Source: Okeania sp. SIO2C9
GTDB taxonomy: Bacteria > Cyanobacteriota > Cyanobacteriia > Cyanobacteriales > Microcoleaceae
Length of the DNA stretch: 64,000 nt
NCBI RefSeq assembly: GCF_010672455.1
Contig: NZ_JAAHGO010000010.1
Span: 168,718 to 232,717, forward strand
Direction of reading: 5' to 3'
The first letter of the stretch is position 1, and each line of letters opens with the position of its first letter. Of the stretch, positions 19,315-28,529 are shown in pieces. The position numbers were made by a program, and so were the translations under genes. The notes under the pieces were generated by a model, which saw nothing but the letters and a program-made list of their open reading frames with translations, made no database searches and was not told where the DNA came from.

Positions 19315-20458
19315 ATGCAATCAATCAAGACCAAACTAAAAGTTAATAATAAACAAAAAACAATACTTGCCAAACACGCAGGTGTAGCCCGTCATGCTTA
19401 TAACTGGGGATTAGCGAATTGCATTTCTGAATACAAGGAAACCAAGAAACGTCCTAGTGCCATCACTTTACACAAACGTTTAATTGCTGAAGTAAAAAGT
19501 GAAAATCCTTGGTATTATGAAGTATCAAAGTGTGCGCCCCAGCAAGCCTTAAGAGATTTAGATAGGGCATTTAAAAACTTTTTGACTATTCCTAAATGTG
19601 GATTTCCGAACTTTAAGAAAAAAGGGAAAAAAGACAGTTTCTATTTAGAAGGAAGTATCAAAATCCTGAGAGGAAACTACATCAAACTACCAAGAATAGG
19701 AATAGTAAAAACTTATGAAATTTTACCATCTGTACCAGTCAAAAATGTGAGAATATCCAAGCGGGCAGGTGACTGGTACATTAGTTTTAAGTATGATGAA
19801 TGTCAGCCCAAACCTATGACCAAAAAACGGGCTATTATCGGTGTAGATGTTGGTATAAATACTCTAGCAACTTGTAGTGATGGAACAACCTACGCTAATG
19901 TCAAAGCCTACAAACAAGCCAAAAAACGACTAACTCGTTATCAACGGCGTCTCAAGAAAAAAGAGCCTGGTAGCAAAAACAGGGCCGAAGCCGTCAAAAA
20001 ACTAGCAAAGCTTCACAAAAAAGTAGCTGATATCAGAGCCGATGCACTACATAAACTAACAACATGGGCGAGCTTTAAACCACAGCACCATAGTGATAGA
20101 AGATTTGAATGTCAGTGGAATGCTCAAAAAGCGGTGCGACCCCGCGACGACGTCAGTCGCAAGGGAACGCGCACCAAGACATCATAAACTAGCAAGTGCC
20201 ATAGCAGACTGTGGCTTTTATGAGTTCAAACGTCAACTCACATACAAGTGTGAATGGTATGGCAGTGAGCTAATAATAGCTCCTAGATTTTATCCAAGTT
20301 CTCAAATATGTTCTCACTGTGGGCATCAACAGAAAATGCCGTTGAGCGAGAGAACTTATAATTGTGCTAACTGTGGATTTTCCTACGGAATGCTTCGCAA
20401 ACAAGCTGACAGAGACTTTAATGCTGCTGTCAACCTAGAAAACTATGTGAACAAGTAG
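19315..20458 (+). pseudogene. tnpB, frameshifted and carrying a short palindromic insertion
   Basis: The first frame (19315-20187) starts MQSIKTKLKVNNKQKTILAK and includes the RuvC block AIIGVDVGINTLATCSDGT. It goes out of frame near 20070. The second frame (from 20093) reads [12 protein letters not shown], then 17 foreign residues, then HHKLASAIADCGFYEFKRQL, the zinc-ribbon cysteines (ICSHCGHQQ, YNCANCGFS) and RDFNAAVNLENY. Without the shift it would be an ordinary 360-390-residue TnpB. The foreign block is a GC-rich palindromic unit (20130-20179). No tnpA is nearby. Confidence 0.85.
20130..20179. repeat. Short palindromic dispersed repeat inserted in tnpB
   Basis: GCGGTGCGACCCCGCGACGA through GCAAGGGAACGCGCACCAAG sits between the codons for NVSGMLK and HHKLAS of tnpB. 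A relative is at 33007-33051 (GCGGTCAGACCCCGCGTCGG through GGGAATGCTGACCAAG). The terminal GGTGCG and CGCACC (or GGTCAG and CTGACC) are complementary. The insertion keeps the reading frame (17 codons). Confidence 0.75.
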
Positions 20459-20635
20459 GTGAAGTTCTCACCGATTTTAAGCCTGTGGAGAAGATAAGTT
20501 ACAGACTGCGGTCAGTGGTCTTCTGTGAGACAGGAAGCTAGCTCCAAAGCTCATGCAATCAGTTATGGGTAAGTTTGGGTAAGTTTAGCAGAACGGAATA
20601 TCTGATTGTTCCATTCTGAGTTTTATTGCTATGTG

Positions 20636-20753
20636 ACATACTCCCACACTAACCTGACGGTATAGTGTGGGCTTCTCGTTTCACAGTCCCGGTATCCCGT
20701 CGGACAAGCGCGTGCTTTAAGAACGAGATGCCCCACCGCTCTTTTTGCGCATA
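20636..20753 (-). repeat. Orphan IS200/IS605 right end (reRNA-like)
   Basis: TGACATACTCCCACACTAAC begins a sequence whose complement folds as CCCACACTATACCGTCAGGT TAGTGTGGG and ends GGAGTATGTCA. Further in, CCCGGTATCCCGTCGGACAA and GATGCCCCACCGC match the element at 25972-26095. This layout is that of a tnpB element right end, where the guide RNA is made. No minus-strand tnpB follows; the Sdr-repeat gene does. Confidence 0.6.
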
Positions 20754-20909
20754 AAAAACTGCTCACCTAGTTCCCCAATCAGATTTTACGTTTTCCCACG
20801 GTTGACTAGGAATTCGGGCCAACAACCCCACATCCTATTAAATTTTTATGGTTCATTACTGGCGGCGATTAGCTCAAACCAGCATAGTTCGATGATAACA
20901 TAAAAATTT

Positions 20910-20944
20910 GTAAATTAATGGGACATCGAGTCCCATTAATTTAC
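20910..20944. terminator. 15-bp perfect hairpin downstream of the Sdr-repeat gene
   Basis: GTAAATTAATGGGAC, loop ATCGA, then GTCCCATTAATTTAC. It lies 85 bases past the stop of the minus-strand Sdr-repeat gene. There is no strong T-run on either side, so termination is possible but it may be another of the palindromic repeats common here. Confidence 0.45.
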
Positions 20945-21028
20945 CGCCGATTCATCTCACGTCAAATCACAGATTATGGCGTGAGGCTCAAGAGCGATTT
21001 AGCTAAATATCTAGATTTATCTAGATAT

Positions 21029-24000
21029 TTATAGACGGATATTACCAAAATTAGCACCAGGCACATTAGCACCACCAAAAGTGGCGATCAATAGTGGTTC
21101 ACCAAGAGCAGGAGCAGTTTGAGTAAAGATTGCTGCCTGATCTGGGTTTAGATCTTGCCGAACTGTATAACTAGCATCTGCTAAGTTTGAGAAACCGTAG
21201 TTACCGTTGACATCACTAGCAACAAATATTTCATCAGCATCTCGAACAGAGTTGTTGTTTTGGTCGAAGTAAATAACAACACCACCAATACCAGGTTCGT
21301 CAGGGTCTAGGAAACCATTACCATTGAGGTCTTCAAAAGTTATCCCACTAATACTACCAGCACCACCAGAAGGTGGAGGTGGAGGTGGTATAACTGGTGG
21401 ATTAGCACTGTTGCCAAAGTTGACAAAATTAGCATCATCCCCTGCAAACAGAGTTAGAGTTGGGTCTTGGTTAGTTTGGAATAGACCTGGTGGCGGAATT
21501 TGGCGGACGGTATAAGTGCCAGGAGGTAACTCATCAAAGTCGTATACTCCGAGTGAATCAGTAATCGCAGTACGTTCCTCATTGTCTAGAATTGAGTTAT
21601 CATTGCGATCTAGGAATACTGTAGTACCAGGAATACCATTCTCTCCTGGATCTAACAGACCATCACCGTTGATATCATTGAAAACAATACCACCAATACT
21701 AACAACAGGAAGAACAGCTTTTGGTAATCCTGTGGGGTCGTTGGCAAAATTAACAAAGTCAGCGTTATCCCCTTCTATCAAAGTAACGAACACTGGAGCT
21801 GGAGTAGTAGAGTCGGTGAAACCAGGCCGTGGTTCCTGACGAATAACATAAGTTCCTGGAGACACATTGGGAAGATCGTAGCGACCAAATTGATCGGTAA
21901 GGGCAAATCGTTCGTCATTACCTCGTTCCCCATCTTCATTAGCATCTATGTAGATAACAGCATCAGGTAGTGGAGGTTCACCTGGATCTGCAAAACCATC
22001 TCCGTTTTCATCTATGAATGCAATACCAGAAATATTAGCAAGACCAGGGGGAGGAATTATCGGAGACTGCCCAAAGTCAATTACCAGATTGGAGTTGTCA
22101 AACTCATCAACAGTAATTGTGAGGTCTGTTAGAGTAGTAGAAGTAAAGTTTTCCGGATCTGGAATCAGACGTAGTGTGTAAGTACCTGGCAACAAACCAA
22201 CAATTGCATATTCTCCGTCTGTATTTGAGAAGGTATTAGGCTCAATATCGTCATTATCAAGAATGCCATTTTCATTGATATCGACGTAGATACGGAAGCC
22301 AGGAACACCCCTTTCTACAAATTCATCAGGGTCAAGGATGCCATTACCGTTAGTATCGTTAAAGTCTTGGATACCATTACTGTTAAAGTCTTCAAAAACA
22401 GTTCCAGTAATTAAAGTTTGCGCTTGGTTACCAAAGTTGTAGACAACACTATCACCTCCTACACTTACCTCTACTGGCGCAGTAGTCTGAGTAAACCCAG
22501 TGCGAATGACTTGTAGGAGCGGATACGATCCTGAGCTGACATCAGATACATCTAGACCGTAAGTACCACCAGGACCACTAATTTGATTTGGTTCAAATCC
22601 TTGTATCTGTCCATCTCGGTGTACATCTAGGAAGACCTCAACTCCAGGCAAACCAACTTCCCCTTTCAGAGGTTCAAATAGCCCGTTACCGTTGTTATCA
22701 GCAAATACAACTCCACTAACAGTATCTCCTCCTGGTGCTGTGACATTAACGCCAACATCAATATCATTGAGACTCTGACCTACGGGAAGATTAATTGGAG
22801 TGGGTGAGATATTGGGGTCTGGTGGTACCTGACCAACAGTAACACTAATAGTGGAGTTACTGCTAGTTAGGAATAAGTTTTCTTGTAGAACAACATCAAC
22901 TGTGTAATTCCCTGGCGTTAAACCATTAAAGAAATAACGGCCATCAGGAGCAGTGAAAGTTTCAGGTTCACTTATATCCAGGTTTCCGTCGCCGTCTAAA
23001 TCTTCGCCATCATCCAGTGCGCCGTTAAGGTTGAGGTCTTCGTTGCTATCCAGGTTTCCGTCGCCGTCTAGATCTAGGAAAACTTGAGCAGTTGGAATAC
23101 CCGCTTCTCCAGACTCTTGAAAACCACTGTTATTACTATCAGTGAAGATTATACCGCTAATGCTGGTGTTGGGGTCAAAGATACTGGTATCACCGAAGTT
23201 GTAAACGACAGTCTGACCAGGAACAACAGGAACAAAAGGAGTAGGAGTGGTGTTAACAAAACCAGCAGGTGGTGTTTCTAGTACTCTGTAGTTACCTGGT
23301 GGCAATGTAAACCGATATTCCCCATGAGCATCTGTCAAAGTAAATGGTTCATTAGCTTCTGCTAAACCATTATTATTGAGGTCTACAAAGATTTCGACAC
23401 CTATAAGTCTTGGTTCATCTGGGCCTGCTAAACCATCAGCATTGCGATCGTCAAATTTAACACCAGTAATTGTACCCGTGCTATCAGTATTTACAATTGG
23501 GGGAAGAAGTGGAGGAGGAACTGGGGTAGGACCTGGGGGAGGAATTGGAGTTGGAGGAGGGGGAACTATTGGTACATCAGGTTGGTTGCCAATATTCACG
23601 AAATTAACGTCGTCACCCCCAACTATGTTAATTATTGGATCGGGAGTAATTTGGGTAAAGCCTGGTTGTTGAACTTCCCTGACTACATAAGTATTCGGTG
23701 GTAAACCTTCAAAGCTATAGCTACCATCTACATTTGTAATAGATGTAGGTTCATCGGGATCTAGAACTTGGTTATTATTGGTATCTAGGTAAATAGTGAA
23801 TCCACCAAGACCAGGTTCATCTGGATCTACTATATTGTTGCCATTATTGTCACTAAATTTAGTACCAGCGATTCTGCCTGTTAATGTAACTTGACTAGCA
23901 ACTCTGGTAGCTTCTGTTGTAGCAGTGCCAGTATCAGTGGTTACTTCTGTTGTAGCAGTTTCAGTATCAGTGGTTACTTCTGTTGTGGTATTATCAACAT

Positions 24001-25921
24001 TAGTGGTGGTTTCTGCTGTAGCAGTTTCAGTTGTTGCTCCTGCATCAGCATCAGTGGTTCCATCTGTTGTTCCTGCATCAGCATCAGTAGTTCCATCTGT
24101 TGTCCCTGCATCAGCATCAGTAGTTCCATCTGTTGTCCCTGCATCAGCAGGAGGCGGTTCTGGAGCTGGAGCAGCAGGAGGCGGTACTGGTTCTGGAACT
24201 GGTTCTGGAACTGCAATTACAGCATTACCAACATTCAAGACAATGGGAGCATCACCTAGCAGAACATTAATAGGTGCATTCAGAGTAATTTCTTGATCTG
24301 GAGTAGTTTTCACAAAACCTGCTTGGGGAATTTCTCGCAGAAAGTAAGTTCCTACAGGAGGATTATTAAAGCTAAAGTCACCATTAGCATTTGATATTGC
24401 AGCAGGTTCTGTAGGATCTAGTATATTGTTACCGTTTTGGTCTAAGTAGAGGGTGAAGTTCGCTAAACCTGGTTCTCCTGGGTCCAGAACTCCATTTGAA
24501 TTAAAATCGTTGAACTTATTACCAATTAAGTCACCCTGAAGTAAAGGGGTGGCAGGAGAGCTACCAATATTAACAAAGTTAACATCGTCTCCACTGGTGA
24601 CTGCAATGACTGGGTCTGGAGTTGTTTGAATAAATCCTGGTTGAGGTACTAATCTGACAACATAAGTATCTGGTGGTAGAGTATTAAAGCTGTACTCACC
24701 TTCACTGTTAGTAATTCTGAATGGTTCTTCAGGGTCAAAGATACCATTTTCATTGAGGTCTAGATATACAGTAGAGTTTGATAAACCTACATCTCCTGGG
24801 TCAATAGCACCATTGCTATTGTTATCTACAAAATTGACACCAGCGATTACATTTCTTTCAGCATTACCAAAGTTAACACCAAATAAAGTGCCCCCATCAG
24901 GTACATCAACAGTCCGAGAATCAGTTGTCAGATTAAATCCTACTTGTTGCTCTGCTTCCCGAATAGTCAGGCGAGTTGCTGGAAGGTTAGGTAAGAAGTA
25001 AACACCATTAGTATCGGTTATATCGAATGGTTCACCTACATCTAGAATGTGATTACTATTGAGGTCTGCATAAATGGTAAAGTTTGGTATTCCAGGCTCG
25101 TCAGGATCTAAAATACCATTAGCATTAAAATCGAGATATTTAGCTCCTTCAACATTACCAGTCCCGCTAGGGGTAACTATACCAATATCTAGAGCTATAT
25201 CTGGTGGTGTTTCTTCAAAACCAGTAATTATAACTACTGAATTAGAAGTTGTTCTTGCTGAGTCTGGTTCCCTGAGAACGTCAATGTTGTATTGGCCAGG
25301 GAATACGTCTACATATGAATAAAAACCAAATTCATCTGTAAAAGTGCTGGCTTCTCCTTCGTCTAAAATGCCATTTCGGTTGGCATCAAGGAATACTTGG
25401 CTGCCAGAAATTCCTGGTTCCCCAGGGTCACGGACACCATTAATATTTACGTCTTCAAATAATACACCACTAATATTACCTCTACCTGGTCCCACTGGAG
25501 GTGGAGGGGGAATTGGAGTAGGCTCTGGAGTGGGAACTGGAGGGGGAACTGGAGTGGGGACACCTATGCCACTGCCAAGGGCTATCCTGCTCTCTCTGAC
25601 CATACTCCCATTAACTATGCTCACTGCTACTGGCAGTGGTGTAGTTGAAACAGTGCCACTGGGTGGAACCTGTCTGACAAAATATTCACCATCTACTAAT
25701 CCCAAGAAGTTGTAGACACCATCTGGACGACTAATGTTAGATAATTCATTGGGATCTAGAATACCGTTATTATTCTGGTCTAGATAGACTGTAACATTAC
25801 CTATTACTGATTCTGATGTATCAAAAATGCCATCCCCATCTATGTCATTAAATGTGACACCTACTATATTTCCGCTCCCGCCAAGTTGGGAGCTTCCTCT
25901 TATATTTTCATTACTGCTCAC
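21029..25921 (-). CDS. Large SdrD-B-repeat protein (1630 residues)
   Basis: The protein is built from about 13 B-type repeats of roughly 75-110 residues. Each has the pattern GxVFxDxNxNGxxDPGEPGI, VFLDxNxNGxxDxxE, then YxFxxLPPGTYxVRxxxPPGF. The Dx(N/D)xDG loops bind calcium in SdrD relatives, and repeats 8 and 10 carry extra acidic loops (DLDGDGNLDSNEDLNLNG). Proline-rich hinges (PVPTPEPTPIPPPPPV type) separate some repeats. After repeat 5 there is a Thr/Asp-rich tandem (DADAGTTDGTT). It is probably a calcium-stiffened surface or secreted fibre (inference). No signal peptide, sortase motif or anchor is seen. The start is GTG at 25921, decided by GGAGGAG seven bases upstream. Orphan tnpB ends flank the gene on both sides. 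Confidence 0.88.
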   Translation of the reverse strand: MSSNENIRGSSQLGGSGNIVGVTFNDIDGDGIFDTSESVIGNVTVYLDQNNNGILDPNELSNISRPDGVYNFLGLVDGEYFVRQVPPSGTVSTTPLPVAVSIVNGSMVRESRIALGSGIGVPTPVPPPVPTPEPTPIPPPPPVGPGRGNISGVLFEDVNINGVRDPGEPGISGSQVFLDANRNGILDEGEASTFTDEFGFYSYVDVFPGQYNIDVLREPDSARTTSNSVVIITGFEETPPDIALDIGIVTPSGTGNVEGAKYLDFNANGILDPDEPGIPNFTIYADLNSNHILDVGEPFDITDTNGVYFLPNLPATRLTIREAEQQVGFNLTTDSRTVDVPDGGTLFGVNFGNAERNVIAGVNFVDNNSNGAIDPGDVGLSNSTVYLDLNENGIFDPEEPFRITNSEGEYSFNTLPPDTYVVRLVPQPGFIQTTPDPVIAVTSGDDVNFVNIGSSPATPLLQGDLIGNKFNDFNSNGVLDPGEPGLANFTLYLDQNGNNILDPTEPAAISNANGDFSFNNPPVGTYFLREIPQAGFVKTTPDQEITLNAPINVLLGDAPIVLNVGNAVIAVPEPVPEPVPPPAAPAPEPPPADAGTTDGTTDADAGTTDGTTDADAGTTDGTTDADAGATTETATAETTTNVDNTTTEVTTDTETATTEVTTDTGTATTEATRVASQVTLTGRIAGTKFSDNNGNNIVDPDEPGLGGFTIYLDTNNNQVLDPDEPTSITNVDGSYSFEGLPPNTYVVREVQQPGFTQITPDPIINIVGGDDVNFVNIGNQPDVPIVPPPPTPIPPPGPTPVPPPLLPPIVNTDSTGTITGVKFDDRNADGLAGPDEPRLIGVEIFVDLNNNGLAEANEPFTLTDAHGEYRFTLPPGNYRVLETPPAGFVNTTPTPFVPVVPGQTVVYNFGDTSIFDPNTSISGIIFTDSNNSGFQESGEAGIPTAQVFLDLDGDGNLDSNEDLNLNGALDDGEDLDGDGNLDISEPETFTAPDGRYFFNGLTPGNYTVDVVLQENLFLTSSNSTISVTVGQVPPDPNISPTPINLPVGQSLNDIDVGVNVTAPGGDTVSGVVFADNNGNGLFEPLKGEVGLPGVEVFLDVHRDGQIQGFEPNQISGPGGTYGLDVSDVSSGSYPLLQVIRTGFTQTTAPVEVSVGGDSVVYNFGNQAQTLITGTVFEDFNSNGIQDFNDTNGNGILDPDEFVERGVPGFRIYVDINENGILDNDDIEPNTFSNTDGEYAIVGLLPGTYTLRLIPDPENFTSTTLTDLTITVDEFDNSNLVIDFGQSPIIPPPGLANISGIAFIDENGDGFADPGEPPLPDAVIYIDANEDGERGNDERFALTDQFGRYDLPNVSPGTYVIRQEPRPGFTDSTTPAPVFVTLIEGDNADFVNFANDPTGLPKAVLPVVSIGGIVFNDINGDGLLDPGENGIPGTTVFLDRNDNSILDNEERTAITDSLGVYDFDELPPGTYTVRQIPPPGLFQTNQDPTLTLFAGDDANFVNFGNSANPPVIPPPPPPSGGAGSISGITFEDLNGNGFLDPDEPGIGGVVIYFDQNNNSVRDADEIFVASDVNGNYGFSNLADASYTVRQDLNPDQAAIFTQTAPALGEPLLIATFGGANVPGANFGNIRL
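24039..24149 (-). repeat. 33-bp coding tandem repeat in the Sdr-repeat gene
   Basis: About 3.3 copies of a 33-base unit (CCTGCATCAGCATCAGTAGT TCCATCTGTTGTC on the plus strand) encode the 11-residue unit DADAGTTDGTT. The units are nearly identical in DNA, so copy number is likely to vary between strains. It lies in the linker between B repeats 5 and 6. Confidence 0.8.
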
Positions 25922-25971
25922 GTTCTAACTCCTCCACCATAAATTTATGCAGATAGCGATTTGTATTTAAG

Positions 25972-26250
25972 TGACATACTCCCACGCCAACCTTAAGGTA
26001 TGACGTGGGCTTCTCGTTTCCCAGTCCCGGTACCCCGTCGGACTCCACGAGCTTTAAAGACGGAATGCCCTACCGCCCTATTTTTTATATCTATCGCTGC
26101 ATTCAAACAGATACATCAAGCCCGGCAATTCCCTGCAAAAGTCGGGAAAACCGTTCATAGCAACGTGACGGCAGAACCATCAACGCAGGCGGTATCTCGC
26201 AATGCTTTGAGAAAAATTCCCAAAGCGCCATTCCAATCTCTCGGCATTGA
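25972..26250 (-). repeat. Orphan IS200/IS605 right end with possible tnpB tail
   Basis: GTGACATACTCCCACGCCAA and GGTATGACGTGGGCTTCTCG form the end hairpin, then TACCCCGTCGGACTCCACGA and GGAATGCCCTACCGCCC as at 20636-20753. Beyond, on the minus strand, a frame reads LNARDWNGALGIFLKALRDT ACVDGSAVTLL, which may be the tail of a lost long-form TnpB. It sits upstream of the Sdr-repeat gene in the same orientation as the end at 20636. Confidence 0.55.
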
Positions 26251-26443
26251 GTGACCAAATAATACAGATAAACCTTAAATCAATATAATGCTTATAACCC
26301 AATAACGAGTAAAGCTAAAGCGCGGACGCTGAGGATTATATCAGGTTGACAAGAATGTGACAATTAGATTAGAAAATAGACTAGAATACTTTATTTTTGA
26401 GGCCATAAACAAAATTTAATTATTGAATCTTTTAGTAATATTA

Positions 26444-26476
26444 AGCACCCACCTAATCAAAAAATAGGGGGGTGCT
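26444..26476 (-). terminator. Hairpin downstream of ndhJ
   Basis: AGCACCCACCTA, loop, then TAGGGGGGTGCT: a 12-bp stem with one mismatch, about 210 bases past the ndhJ stop. On the minus strand it is followed only by TAATATTAC, so it is a weak factor-independent terminator at best, or an mRNA 3' stabiliser. Confidence 0.45.
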
Positions 26477-26689
26477 ATGGTGTCGGGACGTTATTAATCT
26501 ATGACAAGTTCCAATTCCAGAGAAATTTTCTCCTATTTCCTGAAACCTTAAGAAAATAGATAGAAATTGACTTGAATGTAAATATTAAATCAAGCTAATT
26601 TTCTCTGTTTAATGTTTTTTTACCAATTGCCTAAAGGCTATTATTACTAATACTACTTAGGTCAAAAGGTCAAAGTTTCAACCTAAAAT

Positions 26690-27193
26690 TTAGTAGGCAT
26701 CTTGTAATTCATAGAATTCTGGAGAAATATAATCTTTACGCAATGGCCAACCAACCCAATCTTCAGACATCAAAATGCGTTTGAGATTAGGATGTCCTTC
26801 ATAGATAAGGCCATACATATCATAGGATTCCCGCTCTTGAAAATCAGCCGATTTCCAGATCCAATAAACTGAAGGAAGTCTAGGATCGTCTCTGGGCACA
26901 AATACCTTTAAACGTAATTCTTCTGGTTGGTCTACATCGTCCTTAACCTTAACTAAGTGATAAACACTTACCAAGTCTTGTCCGGGACCTGCATCATAAG
27001 CACATTGACATTGTAGATAATTAAACCCATAAGCATATAAAGCTGTAGCTAAGGGAATTAAAAATTCTCTGTCAACTTTGATCATTTCTACTCCCAGATG
27101 ATCTGGTTCTAGAAACTCATGCTCAAAGCCATTTTCTGTCAGCCATTTTGAAGTTTGACCTGCTTCAACTATTGGAGCTTCTGACTCAGCCAC
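26690..27193 (-). CDS. ndhJ: NDH-1 subunit J
   Basis: The 167-residue product is the NuoC-like peripheral-arm subunit of the thylakoid NDH-1 complex, which feeds electrons (from ferredoxin in cyanobacteria) to plastoquinone. The conserved block [20 protein letters not shown] and the end [20 protein letters not shown] identify it. It is the last gene of ndhC-ndhK-ndhJ. Its start ATG overlaps the end of ndhK by eight bases, so translation is probably coupled. Confidence 0.97.
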   Translation of the reverse strand: MAESEAPIVEAGQTSKWLTENGFEHEFLEPDHLGVEMIKVDREFLIPLATALYAYGFNYLQCQCAYDAGPGQDLVSVYHLVKVKDDVDQPEELRLKVFVPRDDPRLPSVYWIWKSADFQERESYDMYGLIYEGHPNLKRILMSEDWVGWPLRKDYISPEFYELQDAY

Positions 27194-27908
27194 GATTTAC
27201 CTCCTCTTTTTGTGCAGCTTGCAGTGCTGGTGGTATCGGCATACCTATTGCTTCTGTCAATTCTTTTGGTGGTGTTTCACGGTCTGATGTCTTTAGATAC
27301 TTACCATTCAGAATTGGTTCAACCACTTTCATATTGTGTTTCACAGTGTAGTAGCGATGTACCTGCTGCAGTTGAGCACGTTCTTGCAAGGATTCATTCG
27401 CAACTTTTTTTCTCAGCTTAATGACGGCATCAATAATTGCTTCTGGACGTGGTGGACAACCAGGAATGTAAACATCTACTGGGATTAATTTATCTACCCC
27501 ACGAACTGCTGTAGGTGAGTCCATACTAAACATCCCGCCAGTAATTGTACAAGCACCCATAGCAATTACATATTTAGGTTCTGGCATCTGCTCATAAAGA
27601 CGCACCAACACTGGGGCATACTTCATGGTGATTGTACCCGCAGTAATTAGTAAGTCTGCTTGCCGAGGGCTAGACCGTGGCACTAAGCCAAAGCGGTCAA
27701 AGTCAAATCTAGAGCCGATCAGAGCTGCAAATTCAATGAAGCAGCAGGCTGTACCATACAGTAAAGGCCACAAGCTAGAAAGTCGTGCCCAGTTGTAAAG
27801 GTCATCAACTGTAGTTAAAACAACATTCTCTGAAAGTTCTTGAGTAACCTGGGGAGATTGCTCAATAGGATTAACAATTTTTTGGTTTTGATTAGGACTT
27901 AAGACCAT
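27186..27908 (-). CDS. ndhK: NDH-1 subunit K (N2 iron-sulfur subunit)
   Basis: The 240-residue product is the NuoB-like subunit carrying the terminal 4Fe-4S cluster N2 next to the quinone site. The ligand cysteines are seen in [15 protein letters not shown] (adjacent pair), [15 protein letters not shown] and [13 protein letters not shown]. It overlaps ndhC by ten bases at the start and ndhJ by eight at the end. The C-terminal 40 residues ([20 protein letters not shown]) are the usual cyanobacterial extension. Confidence 0.97.
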   Translation of the reverse strand: MVLSPNQNQKIVNPIEQSPQVTQELSENVVLTTVDDLYNWARLSSLWPLLYGTACCFIEFAALIGSRFDFDRFGLVPRSSPRQADLLITAGTITMKYAPVLVRLYEQMPEPKYVIAMGACTITGGMFSMDSPTAVRGVDKLIPVDVYIPGCPPRPEAIIDAVIKLRKKVANESLQERAQLQQVHRYYTVKHNMKVVEPILNGKYLKTSDRETPPKELTEAIGMPIPPALQAAQKEEVNRG

Positions 27909-28261
27909 TCCAAAGCTCCTTTACGCCATGCGTAGACTAAAGCAACAACTAAGATTGTAATGAAAATTAGGGCTTCTATGAATGCTAGAAGTCCCAACTG
28001 ATGAAAGGCCACTGCCCAAGGATACAAAAATACTGTTTCTACATCAAAGATGACGAAGACGAGGGCAAACATATAGTAACGGATATTGAATTGTATCCAA
28101 GCTCCACCAATTGGTTCTACACCCGATTCATAAGTAGTTCGTCGCTCTGGGCCACGAGTTTTAGGCCGCAGTAGTTTGGACGCAGTTAAGGCAATAACTG
28201 GAACTAGGCTGCTAATTAGTAGGAAGCCTAGAAAATATTCGTAACCACTAAGAATAAACAC
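27899..28261 (-). CDS. ndhC: NDH-1 subunit C
   Basis: The 120-residue product is the NuoA-like membrane subunit with three transmembrane helices (about 5-25, 62-82 and 90-112). The conserved [20 protein letters not shown] and [15 protein letters not shown] blocks are intact. It heads the ndhC-K-J operon. A TATAAT at 28335-28340 on the minus strand, 74 bases upstream, may be its -10 box, though no good -35 box is seen. rubA-ycf48-psbEFLJ lies divergently, a neighbourhood found in many cyanobacteria, here stretched by a tnpB relic. Confidence 0.96.
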   Translation of the reverse strand: MFILSGYEYFLGFLLISSLVPVIALTASKLLRPKTRGPERRTTYESGVEPIGGAWIQFNIRYYMFALVFVIFDVETVFLYPWAVAFHQLGLLAFIEALIFITILVVALVYAWRKGALEWS

Positions 28262-28529
28262 AATTAACCTACATTTTTTAAGTAATTAGGACTCTTATCT
28301 GTGAACATTTTGACACTTTCCAGTCAAATTAAAGATTATAACGAGAGATTCTTTTTTTAGTGAGTGTTAGACTTGGATGCAAAAGCTGCCCTTTTTAACT
28401 CTCATCAGACCATATCCATCAACTTTTTCAGTTTGACTTTTACCTAAATAACACGGGAGCATGAAAGCCATCGTCTTTTAAGTGATGGATGAAAGGCTAC
28501 TCGTCGGATTTTAATCCGATGTATTTTAT

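Noticed and set aside
20910-20944. Considered as a firm terminator for the Sdr-repeat gene
   Set aside because: No T-run follows on either strand and perfect palindromes are common as dispersed repeats here, so it is only listed with low confidence.
24039-24149. Regular 33-base repeats that might be a CRISPR array
   Set aside because: The units are contiguous without spacers and encode DADAGTTDGTT in frame with the Sdr-repeat protein.
23084-24296. Several plus-strand open frames opposite the Sdr-repeat gene (for example 23891-24259 and 23925-24296)
   Set aside because: They are antisense shadows of the repetitive minus-strand coding sequence and consist of low-complexity Ser/Cys/Val runs with no start signals.
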